The notes under the pieces are model-generated. The model was not told the DNA's origin, made no database searches, and saw only the letters and a list, made by a program, of their open reading frames with translations. Position numbers and translations under genes: made by a program. Shown here in pieces: positions 60,194 through 64,000 of a stretch of 64,000 bases of DNA. The DNA comes from Streptomyces sp. NBC_01788 (GTDB lineage Bacteria; Actinomycetota; Actinomycetes; Streptomycetales; Streptomycetaceae), in assembly GCF_035917575.1 (NCBI RefSeq), contig NZ_CP109090.1, positions 5,890,001-5,954,000 of the forward strand, read 5' to 3'. Numbering within the stretch: position 1 is the first letter of the stretch; each line of letters begins with the position of its first letter.

Positions 60194-61696
60194 GTGGATG
60201 AGAGGGTGCTTGCCAAGCCCGAGGACGTGGTCGACCGGGATCGTGAGTGGGATCTGCTTACCGAACTCGTCACGGACCCGGATCCGGCGATGCGTCTGGG
60301 GGTCGTGTCGGGGCGCAGGCGGCACGGGAAGTCGTATCTCCTGCAGGCGCTGTCGGAGCGCGTCGGGGGTCTGTATGTCACCGCGGTGCGGGAGGAAGGG
60401 CGGTTGCCGGCGCTCCAGCGGTTCAGCGACGCCATCGCGGCCTACGCGGGTCTGCGGCCCGGCACGCTGCGGTTGACCGACTGGCGTGATGTCCTGTCCA
60501 ACGCCCTTGATGTCACCGCGCGCTCACAGACACCGCTGTTGGTGATCGACGAGTTGCCGTATCTCCTCCAGCACTCTCCCGAGATTCCTGGCCTGCTCCA
60601 GCAGCTCTATGACGAGCGTCAGCGGGGCACCGGGGCCGGACCAGGAGCCCGGGTGATCCTGTGTGGGTCCGCGATGAGCGTCATGCACGAGCTGCTGTCG
60701 GGGACGAAGCCGTTGCGTGGCCGTGCGGTGATCGATCCGAGGTTGGGGGCCTTCGACTACCGGGCCAGCCGTGCGTTCTGGCAGATCGACGACCTGCTGA
60801 CTGCCCTGCAGGTGCACGCTGTCCTCGGTGGTGCTCCCGGTTACCGGCCGGTGGCGGCCCGCCCGCACCCGAACGACGGTTTCGCCTCCTGGCTGACGCG
60901 GACGCTTTTGGACCCGGGGCGGGCGGTGTACTCGCGTACGGAGACGGAATATCTGCTGCGTGAGGATCCTCGGATCACCCAGCACACCCTCTACTACGAC
61001 ATCCTCACCGCGATCGCCCAAGGCGCTTCCACCCCCACTAAGATCGGCGCGGCCCTGGAACGGCAGCGCAACGCAGTCACCCACCCGCTCGACGTCCTGG
61101 AGTCCACGGGCTACATCCAGCGTGAGCAGGACATCCTGCGTCCCCGCCACCCCGTCATCACCCTGGCCGACCCTGTCATCCGCTTCAATCAGCTGATCAC
61201 CCTGCCGCAGGCGGCCACCATCGAACAGGGCTTCGCCGAAGAGGCGTGGCAGGCCGCCGCGCCGACCTTCAACTCGAAGATCCTCGGCCCTCACTTCGAG
61301 GACCTGGCTCGCGCCTTCACTCGCCGATACGCCCACGCCTTGCTTCCCGGCGGCCTGCCCGGCCCGGTCGGCACCACCGAGGTGGCGGACCCCGCAGCCC
61401 GCACCAAGCACGAGGTCGACGTCATCGCCCTGGCCCTGGGCGAGCGCCCGCAAGCTCCTCGCGCCCGGATCGCCCTCCTCGGCGAGGCCAAGGCCACCGT
61501 CGCCCGCCGCGGCACCGGCGATCTGCAACGTCTGGAACACATTCGCGCCCTGCTCACCAATCAGGGCCACGACACCACGGGCACCACCCTGGCGCTGTTC
61601 TCGCTGCACGGGTTCTACCCGGACCTGATCGAGTCCGCAGCCGGCCGCGACGATCTGCTCCTGGTCGACCTGGCGACTCTCTACGGGGTCGGGTAG
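60194..61696 (+). CDS. DUF234-type ATPase (ATP-binding protein with C-terminal nuclease-like domain)
   Basis: This 500-residue protein has an N-terminal ATPase_2 domain with Walker A GRRRHGKSYLL (40-50) and Walker B TPLLVIDELPYLL (about 113-125). ILCGSAMSVM and an RGRAVIDPRLGAFDYR segment follow, then a winged helix (PTKIGAALERQRNAVTHPLDVLESTGYIQRE, about 278-310). The DUF234 C-terminus has a PD-(D/E)xK-like pattern (HEVDVIAL ... LLGEAK). Such proteins are common in archaea and actinobacteria, often orphan, with a suspected DNA-related or defence role. GTG start after GGGAG, with a palindromic operator upstream. GC is lower at the 5' end. Confidence 0.85.
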   Translation: MDERVLAKPEDVVDRDREWDLLTELVTDPDPAMRLGVVSGRRRHGKSYLLQALSERVGGLYVTAVREEGRLPALQRFSDAIAAYAGLRPGTLRLTDWRDVLSNALDVTARSQTPLLVIDELPYLLQHSPEIPGLLQQLYDERQRGTGAGPGARVILCGSAMSVMHELLSGTKPLRGRAVIDPRLGAFDYRASRAFWQIDDLLTALQVHAVLGGAPGYRPVAARPHPNDGFASWLTRTLLDPGRAVYSRTETEYLLREDPRITQHTLYYDILTAIAQGASTPTKIGAALERQRNAVTHPLDVLESTGYIQREQDILRPRHPVITLADPVIRFNQLITLPQAATIEQGFAEEAWQAAAPTFNSKILGPHFEDLARAFTRRYAHALLPGGLPGPVGTTEVADPAARTKHEVDVIALALGERPQAPRARIALLGEAKATVARRGTGDLQRLEHIRALLTNQGHDTTGTTLALFSLHGFYPDLIESAAGRDDLLLVDLATLYGVG

Positions 61697-61749
61697 CCAC
61701 CACTTCCTGTCGCGATGCCGCCGGTTGACCCAGTTGCGTGGTGGGGGCG

Positions 61750-61825
61750 TGCCCGCGCACAGTAGCGTCGTCTTGCCGGAGCCGGACGGGCCCATCGCAG
61801 CGGTCAGCGCCCGCTGCGGGGCGCG
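61750..61825 (-). pseudogene. Remnant of an ABC transporter ATPase gene
   Basis: The minus strand encodes RALTAAMGPSGSGKTTLLCA, the Walker A region of an ABC ATPase. The preceding and following parts of the gene are absent in all frames. The rest of 61697-61984 contains scattered hydrophobic codons on the minus strand (AVFPLITAPEPHRLWGMSA) and no intact gene. Confidence 0.6.
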
Positions 61826-61984
61826 ACGACAGCGCGGCGACCGCCGCGCAGAGGTAACCCAGACAGGCACTCATGCCCCACAAACGGTGCGGCTCGGGCG
61901 CCGTGATCAACGGGAAGACGGCGGCCCACACAGCGGCCACGAGCCAGCCGCCGCACCACATCTACCACTGAGCCTTTCCCACCC

Positions 61985-62425
61985 TCACTCTGAGCTGGTC
62001 AGATGAAGGGTGAGGACGGCCTGGACGAGGCTGGTGATCCGGGTGGTCGAGCACCGCAGTTTACGAAGGAGCCGCCAGGATTTGAGGGTGACGACGGCCT
62101 GCTCGACCAGAGCTCGGATCTTTGCGTGGGACCGGTTCACCGCCTTCTGGCCTGCGGAGAGGGCTTCCCACCGTCCCCAGTACGGGATGCGGACCGTGCC
62201 GCCGGCACCCCGGTAACCCTTGTCTCCCCAGCACTTGATGCCGGCCTGGGCGAGGGCGTCGACGATGCCGTGTTCGCGGGCCGCGCGGACGTCGTGCACG
62301 GCGCCGGGCATGGCCCGTGAGGCCCACAGCAGCCGGCCGAAAGGGTCCGCGATGACCTGCACGTTCATCCCGTGCTTCTTGTGTTTGCCCGAGTAGAACG
62401 GCCGGTCCGCGGCAATGCGGGCATT
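61985..62425 (-). pseudogene. IS5-like (DDE_Tnp_4) transposase fragment
   Basis: From the ATG at 62368 the frame encodes 127 residues (NVQVIADPFGRLLWAS, PGAVHDVRAAREHGI, WGDKGYRGAGGTVRIPY, ALVEQAVVTLKSWRLLRKLR). This is the C-terminal half of a DDE transposase with the second Asp (DKGY) and final Glu region. Homology continues upstream in frame (AADRPFYSGKHKKHG), but the N-terminal half with the first Asp is missing. It is a broken element, unlikely to be active on its own. Confidence 0.82.
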
Positions 62426-62593
62426 GGCTCGGGCGTCGGAGAACGTCCTGGCTGAGCAAAGTTGTGGCCGACAGCTCGCGTAGGGCTGTCGGCCGCAGCA
62501 CGTCTGGCAGTGTCCGACCAGCCACGGCGTATCAGCAGCCGTCTCTCCTCCGACTCAGCTGCGACTGTCAGAGGCGCGCACTACGGTCCTGCT

Positions 62594-63028
62594 ATGGCAG
62601 CCAGAATCGATCTGACCCTTGATTGCGCAGACGCGAAGCTCCTCGCCGAGTTTTGGAAGACGGCCCTGGGGTACATGGACGAGCCGCCGCCCGCTCCCTT
62701 CAGAACCCGCGAGGAGTGGCTCGCGCAGTTCGACCTTCCGGAGGACGACTCCGCGGACGACGGCGCGTGGCTTTGCGATCCTGACGGCGACGGCCCCCGG
62801 CTCAGCATCCTCAAGGTCCCCGAGCCGAAGACCGCGAAGAACCGACTCCATATCGACGTCCGGGTGCCGGGACACGGCAGCCCCGATGAGAAGTGGGCGC
62901 GGATCAGGGCGGAGTCCGAGCGGCTGGTCAAGGCGGGCGGGGTCGTCCTGGAGGAGTTTGAGGGGCATCACATGGTGATGGCCGACCCGGAGGGCAATGA
63001 GTTCTGCGTTGCCGCGGCCTCCGCTTGA
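62594..63028 (+). CDS. VOC-family protein (single domain)
   Basis: This 144-residue protein has a glyoxalase-like fold: ARIDLTLDCADAKLLAEFWKTALGY at the N-terminus, RLHIDVRVPG in the middle, and MVMADPEGNEFCV at the end, in the order typical of Streptomyces VOC proteins. It lacks an obvious full set of metal ligands, so it may bind rather than convert its ligand. The ATG at 62594 starts MAARIDLTL. It is an intact gene between two broken insertion sequences. Confidence 0.87.
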   Translation: MAARIDLTLDCADAKLLAEFWKTALGYMDEPPPAPFRTREEWLAQFDLPEDDSADDGAWLCDPDGDGPRLSILKVPEPKTAKNRLHIDVRVPGHGSPDEKWARIRAESERLVKAGGVVLEEFEGHHMVMADPEGNEFCVAAASA

Positions 63029-63957
63029 CGTTGACCGGGTGCGGGATCACCCCGCCGCCGACCGGCACGATCCGCTCGTCGCCCAGTAGCAGACTTGGCG
63101 GTCCACCGACGGCGGTGGGCGCCGGTCCTCGGGCAGAGCGGCCCGTCGTTGGGGCAGCGACAACGGTCTCCTCGGCCCAGGGCGGAGGATCGTCCTTCTC
63201 GTCCTCCGTGTTCGAACACATCCGCCGGGATGTGCGTCTTGATCCGTTGCTGTCGCAGCGGGCTCTGGCAAAGATCTTGGTCGACAACTTCCTCAGTGAG
63301 GTGCTGAATTCGTCTGGCCGGCAGCCGGAGCGTGTGGCGGGCCGCTGCTGCCGGAGCGATGACGTCGGTACTCTCCAGCTCAAGACACCGGCGGATGAGT
63401 TTGGGGTTGCTCAGCCCGGCGAGCGCCTCCCGCAAGAGCGGGTCTGCGGAGACCAGGACGGCCTTGAGCTGGTTGATCGCTTGCGAGCGTGACTTGGTCG
63501 CTGAGCTCCTGGCCATCTTGAACATCCGAATCACCTCCACCGGCCCGTCGCTGGTCTTGGCGGTGGCAGTGGCACGGCCGGATATCACGGCTTGAGCTGC
63601 GGCTGCCGCATCGATGGCGTCGGTCTTGCCGCGTCGGCGCCGTGTGGCTTTGTCGGGCTGGTTGACCTCGGTGACCGTGACGCCTTCGCTGTGCAGGTAG
63701 CGCGTCAGCGCCGCACCGTAGGAGCCGGTGCACTCGATGCCGGCTCGCCGCAGGCGGCCGAAGGACTGTGCCCAGGACAGCAGTTGCCGGTAGCCGTCGC
63801 CAGTCGTGGGAAAGCTCCGGGTGTCCAGCAGGGCTCCCATGGTGGTGATCACCGCGGCCACGTGGACATCCTTGTGGGTGTCCACTCCGAGTACGACGTC
63901 CTCGGACGCTGGAGCCGTCTGATGACGGGGACGGGTGGGGTGGGTCATGCTGGGCAC
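62968..63957 (-). pseudogene. IS110-family transposase, C-terminus lost
   Basis: The first 229 residues (63271-63957) match IS110 transposases. The DEDD N-domain begins VLGVDTHKDVHVAAV with its Asp, IECTGSYGAAL has the Glu, and GKTDAIDAAAAAQAV has the Asp pair. The helical linker FKMARSSATKSRSQAINQLKAVL follows. After LTEEVVDQDL the sequence turns into unrelated low-complexity residues, and the Transposase_20 domain with the catalytic Ser is missing. The transposase is therefore disabled. The 5' end lies 43 bases from the window edge. Confidence 0.82.
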
Positions 63958-64000
63958 GGTCGCCTGTCTCCTGAAAGCCTCGGGAACAGCGGTGGCCGAC

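Overview
The window is very GC-rich, densely coded actinobacterial chromosome, almost certainly Streptomyces. The evidence is GTG/ATGA-coupled starts, sepH, cutRS, a DasR-type operator before ptsH, a c-di-AMP (ydaO-type) riboswitch before an M23 peptidase, WhiJ-type XRE/DUF397 genes, and rare in-frame TTA codons. From memory, and not checked, the order parC ... ptsH ... tdk ... sepH ... hemH ... cutRS ... dut ... kdpDE ... TrkA pair ... TRAM methyltransferase follows the S. coelicolor core chromosome. The prodiginine (red) genes that I recall near this position in that species are absent.

Layout. 1-14 kb is core: the end of a CobW GTPase, parC (-), an M16 peptidase pair, a riboswitch-controlled M23 peptidase, ptsH (-), the multidomain protein acetyltransferase patA with a very long Gly/Pro linker, a DUF5998 protein coupled to a phosphodiesterase, and tdk. 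14-22 kb is an accessory island: two membrane-anchored secreted-domain proteins, a small EcsC-like fragment, an XRE/DUF397 pair, a frameshifted DUF6879 gene, an anti-sigma-type ATPase with a coupled 57-aa protein, and a two-gene unit of a Rad50-like zinc-hook ATPase (frameshifted in this sequence) plus a 138-aa partner. 22-49.5 kb is core again: VOC protein, rhodanese, sepH, FAD oxidase/MFS operon, hemH, inositol monophosphatase, cutRS, DUF4193, dut and DUF3710, an orphan ABC ATPase, then a potassium-related block (kdpDE, two TrkA/RCK proteins, a KimA-like transporter), and a TRAM-domain RNA methyltransferase.

49.5-60 kb is inserted accessory DNA. The 3' end of the methyltransferase gene recurs as imperfect direct repeats at about 50.45 and 59.85 kb. 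These split the insert into a ribbon-helix-helix/Doc toxin-antitoxin module and a two-gene unit encoding a 764-aa protein with a bldA-type TTA codon and a roughly 2,020-aa P-loop NTPase. I recognise no described system for this pair; it is the best candidate here for an undescribed (possibly phage-defence) system. 60-64 kb holds an orphan DUF234-type ATPase with its own palindromic operator, then a graveyard of ABC, IS5-like and IS110 fragments around a small VOC gene.

How the genes work together: several units look like cell-wall, redox and ion homeostasis (M23 peptidase under c-di-AMP, CutRS, KdpDE/TrkA/KimA). PtsH links to GlcNAc/DasR carbon sensing, and SepH, ParC, Dut and Tdk serve division and DNA metabolism.
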